Shown: in pieces, positions 8,324 through 15,866 of the stretch
Position numbering within the stretch: the stretch's first letter is position 1
Layout of the letters: the number at the start of each line of letters is the position of its first letter
NCBI GenBank assembly: GCA_965248255.1
Contig: CBDFIW010000001.1
Coordinates: 62,001-126,000, forward strand
Direction of reading: 5' to 3'
Source: JAKZVK01 sp965248255
GTDB lineage: Bacteria; Acidobacteriota; Terriglobia; Bryobacterales; UBA6623
Length of the DNA stretch: 64,000 nt
Program-made: the position numbers and the translations under genes
The notes under the pieces: generated by a model
The model's database searches: none
The model's input: the letters and a program-made list of their open reading frames with translations, nothing else
Told to the model about the DNA's origin: nothing

Positions 8324-9280
8324 ATGACACTCACAAAGGCGATCGTCATCGCATCACTCATCGCGCTACCGCCGATTCAGGCGCAGACGCCGCGGGCATA
8401 TCCATACCCGCAACATACACCTTTCCCGCCCTACGACTCGTACCCGCGGGCCTTGGCGCAGCATCCGTCGGCGTTTGACGTTCAGGCGCTGAGTGGCCGG
8501 GGAAGCTATCTCGGTGTCGGGCTCCTTGAGTTGGACGCCGAGCAAGCGCAGCAACTGGGAATGGAATCGCCGAACGGCGTCGAGATCAGCAGTGTCGTTA
8601 AAGACAGTCCCGCCGAGGACGCCGGCCTTCTGAAAGGGGACGTCATCCTCGAGTTTCGCGGCGAGACGGTCGTGGGCACGGACCATTTCGTCCGGCTGGT
8701 TCGCGAGACCCCGGTGGGCCGCAAGGCCTCCGTGCGGGTGTGGCGCAGCGGCGCCCAGATGGATCTCACGGTCACGGTTGGACGGCGTCAGGATGCGCCG
8801 CGCAGCGTCTACAGCCTCCGCCTCGAGTGCGACGACGGCGAAGACTGCCATCATCCCGGCATCGATTTCACCATGCCGAGGTTCTTCGACTTCGACATGC
8901 CACGGCCGACCATGGCGTTCAAGAGCGGAGTGCTGGGCGCCGAGCTGGAAGGCCTCAAGAACAAAGGGCAACTCGCGTCGTTCTTCGGCGTCGAAAGCGG
9001 AGCCCTCGTACGCTCAGTAGATGCCGGCTCTCCGGCCGCCCGTGCCGGCTTGAAGGCAGGCGACGTCATCATTTCGGTGGACGGCAAGCCGGCCGACAAC
9101 GCGAACAAAGTCAGCAAGCTGCTACGTTCCGCCGGGGCGGACAAGCCGGTTGCCGTCGAGGTGATGCGGAACCGAGCCAAGAAGACCCTCACGTTGGAGG
9201 CGTCTCGCCGAGGCTCCGATGACAGCCCGTCACGGCGCCGAGGCAAGCGAGTGCGCGTCCAGGGCAGCGAGAAGCTATAG
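8324..9280 (+). CDS. Secreted protein with two PDZ domains
   Basis: This 318-residue protein has a signal peptide (MTLTKAIVIASLIALPPIQA) and the ribosome site AGGAGA upstream of ATG 8324. The first PDZ domain spans about residues 60-150 (GSYLGVGLLELDAEQAQQLG, SPAEDAGLLKGDVILEFRGE). The second spans about 205-300 (GALVRSVDAGSPAARAGLKA, GDVIISVDGKPADNANKVSK). Between them is a short insert with two Cys. No protease domain of the DegP/HtrA type is present, so it is a peptide-binding or adaptor protein rather than a protease. It is the fourth gene of the sigma/anti-sigma/DUF4097 run. I infer a role in envelope quality control. Confidence 0.88.
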   Translation: MTLTKAIVIASLIALPPIQAQTPRAYPYPQHTPFPPYDSYPRALAQHPSAFDVQALSGRGSYLGVGLLELDAEQAQQLGMESPNGVEISSVVKDSPAEDAGLLKGDVILEFRGETVVGTDHFVRLVRETPVGRKASVRVWRSGAQMDLTVTVGRRQDAPRSVYSLRLECDDGEDCHHPGIDFTMPRFFDFDMPRPTMAFKSGVLGAELEGLKNKGQLASFFGVESGALVRSVDAGSPAARAGLKAGDVIISVDGKPADNANKVSKLLRSAGADKPVAVEVMRNRAKKTLTLEASRRGSDDSPSRRRGKRVRVQGSEKL

Positions 9281-9598
9281 CGCCCCCGCAGGCCGCAGAG
9301 TCTGTCTGAAAACGCCACCGGCGAAACGTGGAGGCACGGCATGTCGCTGACTTGTCCAAATTAGTGGCTCAGTGCCATGTCTTGCCCGCCTGGCTCGCCT
9401 CAACACATAGGGTTATCGGGAGGCCTTGACGAAAAACCTGACTTTGACCTCGGTCTACCAGACCACACAGGAGGCGAGTCCGCGAAGCGGACGGAAAGAT
9501 AGTAGCCCACGGTGGAGCCGTCAGGCGGAACCGTGGGTCACCGGCACAGAATCACGAGAAGCCCTGCAGGGGGCGTAGGAGAAGCCGCGAGGCGTCTA
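9281..9598. other. Gene-free spacer with REP-like hairpins
   Basis: No coding region is supported here. The second half contains closely spaced short hairpins: GTCCGC-gaa-GCGGAC (about 9478-9492), CCCACGG/CCGTGGG (about 9508-9538) and CCCTGCAGGG (about 9562-9571). This spacing resembles a cluster of short dispersed repeats. The spacer ends at the TA target site of the IS630 element. Confidence 0.5.
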
Positions 9599-10762
9599 GT
9601 GTAGTGCGTCAAGCAGATTGCACCTTAGGCAGGGCGGCACGTCCGCGCTTGACTTTCTCGAGGATGCCGGAGGCGGTCGCGGTCCAGATGAAGGGCGTGG
9701 GATGCCCGTTGTGCTGGGCGATGTAGTCGTCAATGGCGGCGACGAGCTCGTCCACGCTGCGAAACACGCCGCGGCGCAGGCGCTTGACGGTGAGATCGCG
9801 AAAGAATCGCTCGACCATGTTCAGCCACGACGCCGAGGTCGGGGTGAAATGAATGTGGAAGCGCGGGTGACGATCGAGCCAACGCTTCACAGCGGCATGC
9901 TTGTGGGTGGCATAGTTGTCCACGATGAGATGAAGCTGTTTGTCCTTGGGGGTGCGGCGGTCAATTAAGCGCAGGAAGCGCAGCCATTCCTGGTGGCTGT
10001 GTCGGGGCATGCACTCGGCGATCACGCTGCCGTCAAGGCTGTTGAGCGCCGCAAACAGGGTGGTCGTGCCGTTGCGCTTGTAATCGTGGGTCATCGTTTG
10101 GCCGCGTCCCTTTTTGAGCGGCAGGCCGGGCTGGGTGCGATCGAGGGCTTGGATTTGGGACTTCTCATCGAGCGAGAGAACCAGAGCATGCTCAGGCGGA
10201 TTGAGATAGAGTCCGACGATGTCGTCGAGTTTCTCGGCGAAACGCGGGTCATTGCTGAGCTTGAGGGTCTTGACGCGGTGGGGCTTGAGGCCATGGGCGC
10301 GCCAAATCCGTCCCACGGTGGAAGCGCTGACGCCGGCCGCGGCGGCCATGGTGCGGCGGCTCCAGTGGGTGGCGTTGGACGGTTTCTCGCGGGTGGTCTT
10401 GTGGATGATCTGCTGTACTTTCTGCTTCGAGACGGCAGGTTTACGACCGGGCCGTGGGGCGTCTTTTGCAATGCCGGCGATGCTGCTTTCGAGAAAGCGC
10501 GTGCGCCAGCGGGCCACCAACTGCCGCGAGACACCGAGCTGTGCGGCGATCTGCTTATTCTCGAGACCGTCGGCGGCCAGCAGGACAATCCTGGCTCGCA
10601 GGGCGAGACGAACGGCGACTTGGCGGCCGCGCGCGTAGCGGTCCAACTGCTTGCATTGCGCTGTGTTCAAAGTTACTGGTTGTGCTCTTCGCATCCCATG
10701 CCTCCTGTTAATAGAGACGATGGGAAGCCAATATAAGTTACATTATTTATAGTGCACTACAC
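9599..10762 (-). mobile_element. IS630-family insertion sequence, copy 1 (complete, 1164 bp)
   Basis: This complete element is flanked by TA on both sides (9597-9598 and 10763-10764), the target duplication characteristic of the IS630/Tc1-mariner group. Its termini are inverted: GTGTAGTGC at the left and GCACTACAC at the right. It contains one transposase gene on the minus strand. A second copy of identical length lies at 45773-46936 in the opposite orientation. The two copies differ by only a few substitutions, so transposition was recent. Confidence 0.93.
9609..10694 (-). CDS. IS630-family DDE transposase
   Basis: This is an intact 361-residue transposase. The N-terminal half holds two helix-turn-helix DNA-binding regions (IAAQLGVSRQLVARWRTRF, AAGVSASTVGRIWRAHGL). 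The catalytic half has the DDE triad in LSLDEKSQIQALDR, LIVDNYATHKH and PTSASWLNMVERFF. It starts at ATG 10694 with GGAGG just upstream. Compared with the copy at 45841-46926 it has Pro instead of Leu in HGLKPHRV, Gly instead of Asp in TASGILEK, and Pro instead of His in AALPKVQ. None of these affects the catalytic residues, so both enzymes may be active. Confidence 0.95.
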   Translation of the reverse strand: MRRAQPVTLNTAQCKQLDRYARGRQVAVRLALRARIVLLAADGLENKQIAAQLGVSRQLVARWRTRFLESSIAGIAKDAPRPGRKPAVSKQKVQQIIHKTTREKPSNATHWSRRTMAAAAGVSASTVGRIWRAHGLKPHRVKTLKLSNDPRFAEKLDDIVGLYLNPPEHALVLSLDEKSQIQALDRTQPGLPLKKGRGQTMTHDYKRNGTTTLFAALNSLDGSVIAECMPRHSHQEWLRFLRLIDRRTPKDKQLHLIVDNYATHKHAAVKRWLDRHPRFHIHFTPTSASWLNMVERFFRDLTVKRLRRGVFRSVDELVAAIDDYIAQHNGHPTPFIWTATASGILEKVKRGRAALPKVQSA

Positions 10763-10866
10763 TAGCGGCTGCATCTTGGATTAGCATCCCGCATTGCGCC
10801 AATCCCGATTTGGACGGCTCAGCGGCACGTCGCGCCCGCGCCCTGACGGGCCCTCCTCTGTCTCAG

Positions 10867-11046
10867 CTAGTAGTAGTCCGCGCAGCTCATGTAGTAGCCG
10901 CACTGCTCGCACAGTAACTTACACTTGATCTCGGCAAGACGGCTCGAGCAGCACGGACAAAACAGGCAGGGGTCCTCAGGAGCTGCTCGCTCCCGGGCGG
11001 GTGTCATCTCGGTGCCGGGCTCGCCGGTTTCAGGTGCCTGGCCCAT
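10867..11046 (-). CDS. Small zinc-ribbon protein (59 aa)
   Basis: Reading leftward from ATG 11046 gives a 59-residue protein with seven cysteines clustered in its C-terminal 35 residues: CLFCPCCSSRLAEIK, then CKLLCEQCGYYMSCADYY. Short proteins ending in CKL-x-C-x2-CGY-x3-C-x-D-Y/F recur in my memory of Acidobacteriota and Planctomycetes genomes as uncharacterised zinc ribbons. The paired CX2C knuckles support metal binding. An internal ATG (residue 14) is an alternative start. The gene lies between IS630 and the divergent pyruvate dehydrogenase gene. Function is unknown; I judge it real from the motif pattern. Confidence 0.72.
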   Translation of the reverse strand: MGQAPETGEPGTEMTPARERAAPEDPCLFCPCCSSRLAEIKCKLLCEQCGYYMSCADYY

Positions 11047-11245
11047 GGGAACCGATCCAAAACAAGATAGCCGACTCTTGTTTCAGTCCTCGTTCGGCGG
11101 GGATTGTACCACAGGACCCTTTCCTGGAGGGGTGAAGGTCACCCAACCCACTCAACTGGGTCCGAAGATCCGACGAAACACCCTGGTCCCACGCCTCGGT
11201 GGTGGTTGCAAATCGGTTCCGGTTTCGATATCGTCCATTGATGGT

Positions 11246-12253
11246 ATGAGTGCCCCAGCCGCTGTTCCGCTGATTACGGACATCACCCCGGAGCTCACCA
11301 ACCGGTTTCTTTACTACATGGTCATGATGCGGGAGCTGGAAGACCGCATCGAACTCAAGCTGTACCGCCAAGGGAAGGTCTTGGGCGGCTGCTATACCGG
11401 GCGTGGACAAGAGGCCATTCCCGCCGGCAGTGCGATCGTTTCCGAGCCGAACGACTATATTTGCCCGTCGCACCGCGATATGGCGGCTTTCCTGATTCGG
11501 GGGATGACGCCGCGCGAGATCATGGCGCAGTACCTGGGCCGCGCTACAGGCCCAACCGGCGGTCGCGACGGGAACATGCACATGGGCTGCTTGCGGCGCC
11601 GCTTGCTGCCGATCATCAGCAGCATCGGGGCTAGCGTCCCCGTCGCCGGCGGAATCGCCCTGTCGATGAAATACCGCGGCGAGCCGAACGTCGTCTTCAG
11701 CTACTGGGGCGACGGCGCCACCAGCCGCGGCGATTGGCACGAGGGGCTCAACTTCGCCGCCGTACAGAAGCTGCCCATCGTCTATCTCTGCAACAACAAC
11801 CTGTACGCCTACTCGACGCCCCTCGAGAAGCAGATGGCGATCGAGAACGTGGCCGACCGCGCGCCTGGCTACGGCATTCCCTCCGAAATCGTCGACGGTA
11901 ACGACGTGCTCGCTGTCTACGAAGCCACGCAACGGGCCGTTGCGCACGCCCGGTCGGGCCGCGGGCCCTACCTGATCGAGTGCAAAACCTTCCGCGTCAG
12001 CGGACATTCGGCGCACGACCCGGCCGACTATGTCCCCAAAAAGGTTCGCGAGGAGTGGTCGAGAAAGGACCCCATCCTGCGGCTTCAAAAGTATATGGTC
12101 GAGCGTGACTGGGCGTCCGAGTCGGATTTCAAGGAGATCCGGCAGGGCGTGCTGGTTGAGATCGACGATGCGGTTGACTGGGCGCTCGATCAGCCCTATC
12201 CCGACCCCGCCACGGTCGAAGACAACGTGTACGACACACTTACCGAGCCGTGA
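11246..12253 (+). CDS. pdhA: Pyruvate dehydrogenase E1 component, alpha subunit
   Basis: This 335-residue alpha subunit belongs to the thiamine-diphosphate dehydrogenase that decarboxylates pyruvate and passes the acetyl unit to lipoyl-E2. The frame is open further upstream, but similarity begins after ATG 11246 (MSAPAAVPLITDITPELTN). The ThDP-binding motif runs from GDGATSRGDWHEGLNFAA to LCNNN, and the phosphorylation-loop region carries TFRVSGHSAHDPADY. The beta subunit follows 100 bp downstream on the same strand, so the two form an operon. No E2 or E3 gene lies nearby. A branched-chain 2-oxoacid dehydrogenase E1 is a less likely alternative. Confidence 0.9.
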   Translation: MSAPAAVPLITDITPELTNRFLYYMVMMRELEDRIELKLYRQGKVLGGCYTGRGQEAIPAGSAIVSEPNDYICPSHRDMAAFLIRGMTPREIMAQYLGRATGPTGGRDGNMHMGCLRRRLLPIISSIGASVPVAGGIALSMKYRGEPNVVFSYWGDGATSRGDWHEGLNFAAVQKLPIVYLCNNNLYAYSTPLEKQMAIENVADRAPGYGIPSEIVDGNDVLAVYEATQRAVAHARSGRGPYLIECKTFRVSGHSAHDPADYVPKKVREEWSRKDPILRLQKYMVERDWASESDFKEIRQGVLVEIDDAVDWALDQPYPDPATVEDNVYDTLTEP

Positions 12254-12353
12254 CCGTTAGGGAGCGGTTAGCTTCGCCCAACTCCATCGCTTGCCCGAAT
12301 CGCTCAAGAGAAAGCCACCGCTCACCAACGCACCCCCAGACTAAGGAGAGTCC

Positions 12354-13328
12354 ATGGCCGAAACCACCTACGTCGAAGCCATCCGCGAAGGGATCATGGA
12401 AGAGATGAGGCGCGACGAGTCCGTCTTTGTGATGGGCGAGGACGTGGGCGTCTACGGCGGCGCTTTCAAAGTCACCAAGGGTCTCATCGAGGAATTCGGC
12501 GAGCGCCGCGTGGTCGACACGCCGATCTCCGAATCGGCGATCGTGGCAGCGGGGACCGGCGCAGCGATTAACGGGCTGCGGCCGGTGGTCGAGATGCAGT
12601 TCTCCGACTTCATGGCTTGTGGGTTCGACCAGATTACAAACTTCGCCGCCAAGTGCCGTTACCGCTGGGGTGCGTCGGTGCCGATGGTCATTCGCGCGCC
12701 GGCCGGCGGGGGAATCCACGGGGGCCCTTTTCACTCCCAGAACCCCGAGATGCCTTATGTACACACGCCGGGGCTGAAGGTGGTGCAGCCCGCGACGGCG
12801 TACGACGCCAAGGGGCTAATCAAGTCTTCGATCCGCGACAACGACCCGGTGATCTTTCTCGAACACAAATACTTGTACCGCAGCATCAAGGAAGAGCTTC
12901 CCTCCGAGGAATACACCGTGCCGCTCAGCAAGGCCGCCGTGCGCCGCGAGGGAAGCGATCTAAGCGTCATCACCTACGGCTGGATGGTGCACGTGGCGCT
13001 CGAGGCCGCCGGGAAGCTGGTCGCTGAGGGTATCGAGATGGAGGTCGTTGACCTGCGGACGTTAGTGCCGCTTGATCGCGACGCCGTGATCGAGACCGCA
13101 AAGAAAACCAGCAAAGTGATTCTGCTTCACGAGGACACGATTACGGGCGGGTTGGGCGGCGAGTTGGCCGGCCTCATCAGTGAGCACGCCTTCGAACACC
13201 TCGACGGACCCTTGGTCCGCATCGCCGCGCCCGATACGCCGGTCCCTTACAGCCCGCCTCTCGAAGAAGCCTTCCTACCGAACGTCGAAAAGGTCATCGA
13301 CAAGGCCCGCTGGCTGCACCGCTACTAG
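12354..13328 (+). CDS. pdhB: Pyruvate dehydrogenase E1 component, beta subunit
   Basis: This 324-residue transketolase-like beta subunit completes the E1 heterotetramer with the upstream alpha subunit. The start ATG 12354 has a good ribosome site (AAGGAG). Recognisable features are the opening YVEAIREGIMEEMRRDESVF, the GEDVGVYGGAFKVTKGL segment with the ThDP-contacting Glu, the phosphate-side RAPAGGGIHGGPFHSQ, and the C-terminal domain with VVDLRTLVPLD and HEDTITGGLGGELA. Length and motif order are normal. A weak terminator-like hairpin follows. Confidence 0.93.
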   Translation: MAETTYVEAIREGIMEEMRRDESVFVMGEDVGVYGGAFKVTKGLIEEFGERRVVDTPISESAIVAAGTGAAINGLRPVVEMQFSDFMACGFDQITNFAAKCRYRWGASVPMVIRAPAGGGIHGGPFHSQNPEMPYVHTPGLKVVQPATAYDAKGLIKSSIRDNDPVIFLEHKYLYRSIKEELPSEEYTVPLSKAAVRREGSDLSVITYGWMVHVALEAAGKLVAEGIEMEVVDLRTLVPLDRDAVIETAKKTSKVILLHEDTITGGLGGELAGLISEHAFEHLDGPLVRIAAPDTPVPYSPPLEEAFLPNVEKVIDKARWLHRY

Positions 13329-13346
13329 GCGCCTCGGCCAGTCGGC

Positions 13347-13369
13347 ATCTGAACAAGGTGTCAGATTTT
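13347..13369 (+). terminator. Weak rho-independent terminator candidate after pdhB
   Basis: ATCTGA and TCAGAT form a 6-bp stem around an 8-nt loop and are followed by TTTT. The stem is short and AT-rich, so it would be weak. Its position just after the operon supports the call only moderately. Confidence 0.35.
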
Positions 13370-13424
13370 GAGGCCGCCGGGCGGGTGCCGCCCGGTGCTA
13401 TTTTCGGGCCACCGGCGCGCTGCG

Positions 13425-14213
13425 ATGCCAAAGGAACGAAGCCATACCGCTTATGACGACTTCGCGTGGTTTTACGAGCGCTACTGGAGCGAGTCGTTTG
13501 CCGGCGACGCGCGGCCGATTCTCCAGGACACACTGCTGCCCCTGGTCCCTCCGGGCGGACACATGCTCGACCTCTGCTGCGGTGTCGGCCATCTGAGCCA
13601 TTGGCTCACCGTTTGCGGCTTCCGCGTGACGGGGGTCGACAGTTCGGAGGAGATGGTCCGTCTCGCTCGGTGCAATGCGCCGCAGGCCGGGTTCGTGGTG
13701 GCCGATGCTCGTGAGTACACCAAGCCCAACTCCTACGACGCCGCTATTTGCACCTTTGACAGCCTCAACCACTTGCCGACCGAGGGTGATCTGCAGCAAG
13801 CCCTGCGCAACGTTCAAGAAAGCCTTCGGCGCGACGGGCTGCTCCTCTTCGACATGAACCTTGAAGCGGGCTTCCTCGCGGGCTCGCCCGAATCCTACGC
13901 TGTCGTCAAGAACGACCACGTCTGTATCGCAGAGAGCGTTTTTGACGCCTCGAGCGGCAGCGGGCGCTGCGACGTAACCATGTTCCGGCGCGAGAACGGG
14001 CCCTGGCGCCGCCGCGATGTCGAGATCGTCGAGTACTGCTTCAGCGACCAGCAGATCCGTAGCGCTCTCTCGGCCGCTGGGTACGCTGATGTTGTCGCTC
14101 TTGACGCCCACGGTGATCTGGGCATGGCGAACGGCGTGGGGCGGATGTTTTATCTTGCTTCCAAGGCGGCCAAGCTGCGGCGGCCCCGCCGGCGGGATCG
14201 CGGCGCCCGCTGA
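13425..14213 (+). CDS. Class I SAM-dependent methyltransferase
   Basis: This 262-residue cytoplasmic methyltransferase has motif I in LDLCCGVGHLSHWL, the acidic residue after beta-2 in VTGVDSSEEMVRLAR, motif II/III in FVVADAREY, and the post-motif segment AAICTFDSLNHLPTEGDL. The N-terminal AYDDFAWFYERYW is typical of the subgroup often annotated as a methyltransferase-domain protein. The substrate is unknown. ATG 13425 is preferred over an upstream in-frame start because the conserved region begins shortly after it. It is convergent with the next gene. Confidence 0.85.
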   Translation: MPKERSHTAYDDFAWFYERYWSESFAGDARPILQDTLLPLVPPGGHMLDLCCGVGHLSHWLTVCGFRVTGVDSSEEMVRLARCNAPQAGFVVADAREYTKPNSYDAAICTFDSLNHLPTEGDLQQALRNVQESLRRDGLLLFDMNLEAGFLAGSPESYAVVKNDHVCIAESVFDASSGSGRCDVTMFRRENGPWRRRDVEIVEYCFSDQQIRSALSAAGYADVVALDAHGDLGMANGVGRMFYLASKAAKLRRPRRRDRGAR

Positions 14214-14290
14214 GCGCAACCGTTTGGACCAGCCCACCGGTCGCGCCCGGACGCCCAGATGACTCTGCCCGGCTCCTGCCACGGACCCGC

Positions 14291-14725
14291 TCAGGGCCGG
14301 AAGAACTCGACACGCCGGAGTCCAACGATCTTCCAACGCTTTTCCGATGGTACCAGTCGCACGAAAAGGACCTCCCTGCGGTTCTCGACCTGGCCGAGTC
14401 CGTTCAGCGAACGGATCTGCAAGAGCCAATCCACCCTCAACAGCCGATCCTCACCCTCGTGCCGGTTCTCGAGAACCTGTACGGACGAAGCCAGGTCGCT
14501 CTGGCTCGTCAGCGCTACCACATAGCTCTCCAGGCGAGGGTAGTCCTCGAACCCGCGCCGGCTGAAATAGCTGAGAAAGGCCGCCGCATTCTCGGCCTGC
14601 AGCGCTCGGCTGGCGTCTTTCAACGTGCGGGTGGCAGATCTTTCTTGTGCTGCCGCCGAGCCGGCCGCCAGCACTAGGCAGACGAGCCCAAGGCGGAGAA
14701 TCGCGGTCCCACTTCGGTGAGTCAT
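14291..14725 (-). CDS. Small secreted protein, NTF2-like fold suspected
   Basis: This 144-residue exported protein has a clear signal peptide (LGLVCLVLAAGSAAAQ). The mature part contains ENAAAFLSYFSRRGFEDYP, then alternating strands (HEGEDRLLRVDWLLQIRS, RREVLFVRLVPSEKRWKIVG). A helical front followed by a curved sheet with an RWKIVGL-type strand is reminiscent of NTF2/SnoaL-like domains, but no catalytic motif is visible. I do not recognise a characterised family. It is followed on the same strand by the PIG-L gene but probably not co-transcribed upstream of anything essential. Confidence 0.72.
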   Translation of the reverse strand: MTHRSGTAILRLGLVCLVLAAGSAAAQERSATRTLKDASRALQAENAAAFLSYFSRRGFEDYPRLESYVVALTSQSDLASSVQVLENRHEGEDRLLRVDWLLQIRSLNGLGQVENRREVLFVRLVPSEKRWKIVGLRRVEFFRP

Positions 14726-14776
14726 CTGTCTGTACTACACGCGGTTTCAAGCGGAGAGCCGCGGTAGCTTTAGCGG

Positions 14777-15721
14777 CTAACGCTGCTCGACATGCCGCTC
14801 GAGGTAGGCCTTGAGGCCCGGCAGGTGATAGAACTCGTCCATCAGGAAATACTCTTCGCCGAACTCAACGCCTGCATGCGAGCCGTGCAGACGTGAGATG
14901 TACTCCATCGACCAGTTCGATATCAGAACGGCGATGGCCTGGTCATCGAGGTTCTCGAACTCCGGAACATGAAGATTCGGCTTGGCAAGTGCCGCCCGCA
15001 TGGCCGGCGCTTGCCCCGGGCTGGCGCGCACGTTCCGGTGGAGTTGGTAGCCTCTCTCCTTGCGCCGCTGCTGCTCGGCGTTGAACTCCATCACGATGTT
15101 CGGCCGGTGACCCAACCCCCAAGTCAGCCTCGCCTTGCCGTAGTGGTAGGAGGCCTCGTACGGCTCGAGCCCTAGCTCGAAATGCTCCGGATGAACATTG
15201 CGGTAGCCGGCCAACCAATAGGCCTCGGCCAACATCCACCCGACGTTCCGGTGCCCGGGGTTCTTCTGATAGTGCTCCCAGGCGTTGTGTCCGAGAATGA
15301 CGTCGGGCTTGTACTTGCGGATGAGCAGGATCAACTGCTCGCGTAGCTGGTTGAGCGGGTACGGGTTCTCGAAGTTGTTGCGCCAGTTCAGGCTGATCAC
15401 CTTCTCCATGCCGAGGGCGGCGATAGCCTCCTTCGTTTCCCGCAGGTTGATCATGTCGTTGCGCGGGTAGCCGTGTCGTCCGTCCTTCTCGTCATTCGAA
15501 CCACGGATATAGACGGCCCGATAGCCTTCACCCACGAGGCGGGCAATCAACCCGGCCATGCCGTGGTCAGTCGAGTGGTCGTCGTGGTGGGGTTGGGCGA
15601 CCAGGACGACCTTGCCGGGCGGGGTTTCCCCTGTGGGCAGACGGCCGTCGCCCGGCGTTTGCGCCCACAGCGCCGCCAGACTCAATCCAGCCGCAACAGG
15701 TAACTTCCTCATGCACATCAT
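14777..15721 (-). CDS. Secreted PIG-L family deacetylase
   Basis: This 314-residue zinc-dependent N-deacetylase-like protein starts at ATG 15721. The frame continues upstream, but a signal peptide (RKLPVAAGLSLAALWAQ) begins here. The PIG-L metal motif appears as AQPHHDDHSTDHGMA, which departs from the usual HPDDE. A second metal His is in HYQKNPGHRNVGWML. The intervening YIRGSNDEKDGR and VILGHNAWEHY segments fit the family. Known members deacetylate GlcNAc-PI, GlcNAc-inositol or similar glycans. The substrate here is unknown, and the signal peptide implies periplasmic action. It is divergent from the aminotransferase. Confidence 0.8.
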   Translation of the reverse strand: MMCMRKLPVAAGLSLAALWAQTPGDGRLPTGETPPGKVVLVAQPHHDDHSTDHGMAGLIARLVGEGYRAVYIRGSNDEKDGRHGYPRNDMINLRETKEAIAALGMEKVISLNWRNNFENPYPLNQLREQLILLIRKYKPDVILGHNAWEHYQKNPGHRNVGWMLAEAYWLAGYRNVHPEHFELGLEPYEASYHYGKARLTWGLGHRPNIVMEFNAEQQRRKERGYQLHRNVRASPGQAPAMRAALAKPNLHVPEFENLDDQAIAVLISNWSMEYISRLHGSHAGVEFGEEYFLMDEFYHLPGLKAYLERHVEQR

Positions 15722-15866
15722 CACGCGCCGGCTCCCACCGGACGACCATTCTACCACCGGCGGCCGGCACGTTCTTCTCGGTTTTTTGGTTCCGGCGTCC
15801 GAGTGAGGGTGCGGTAAGATGAACTTCTGCCAGCCGCGCAAACGCGATCTTCGAGGATCCACCACG

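Noticed and set aside
9993..10736. 247-residue frame on the plus strand inside IS630 (mirrored in copy 2)
   Set aside because: It is antisense to the transposase; its presence in both copies only reflects the IS duplication.
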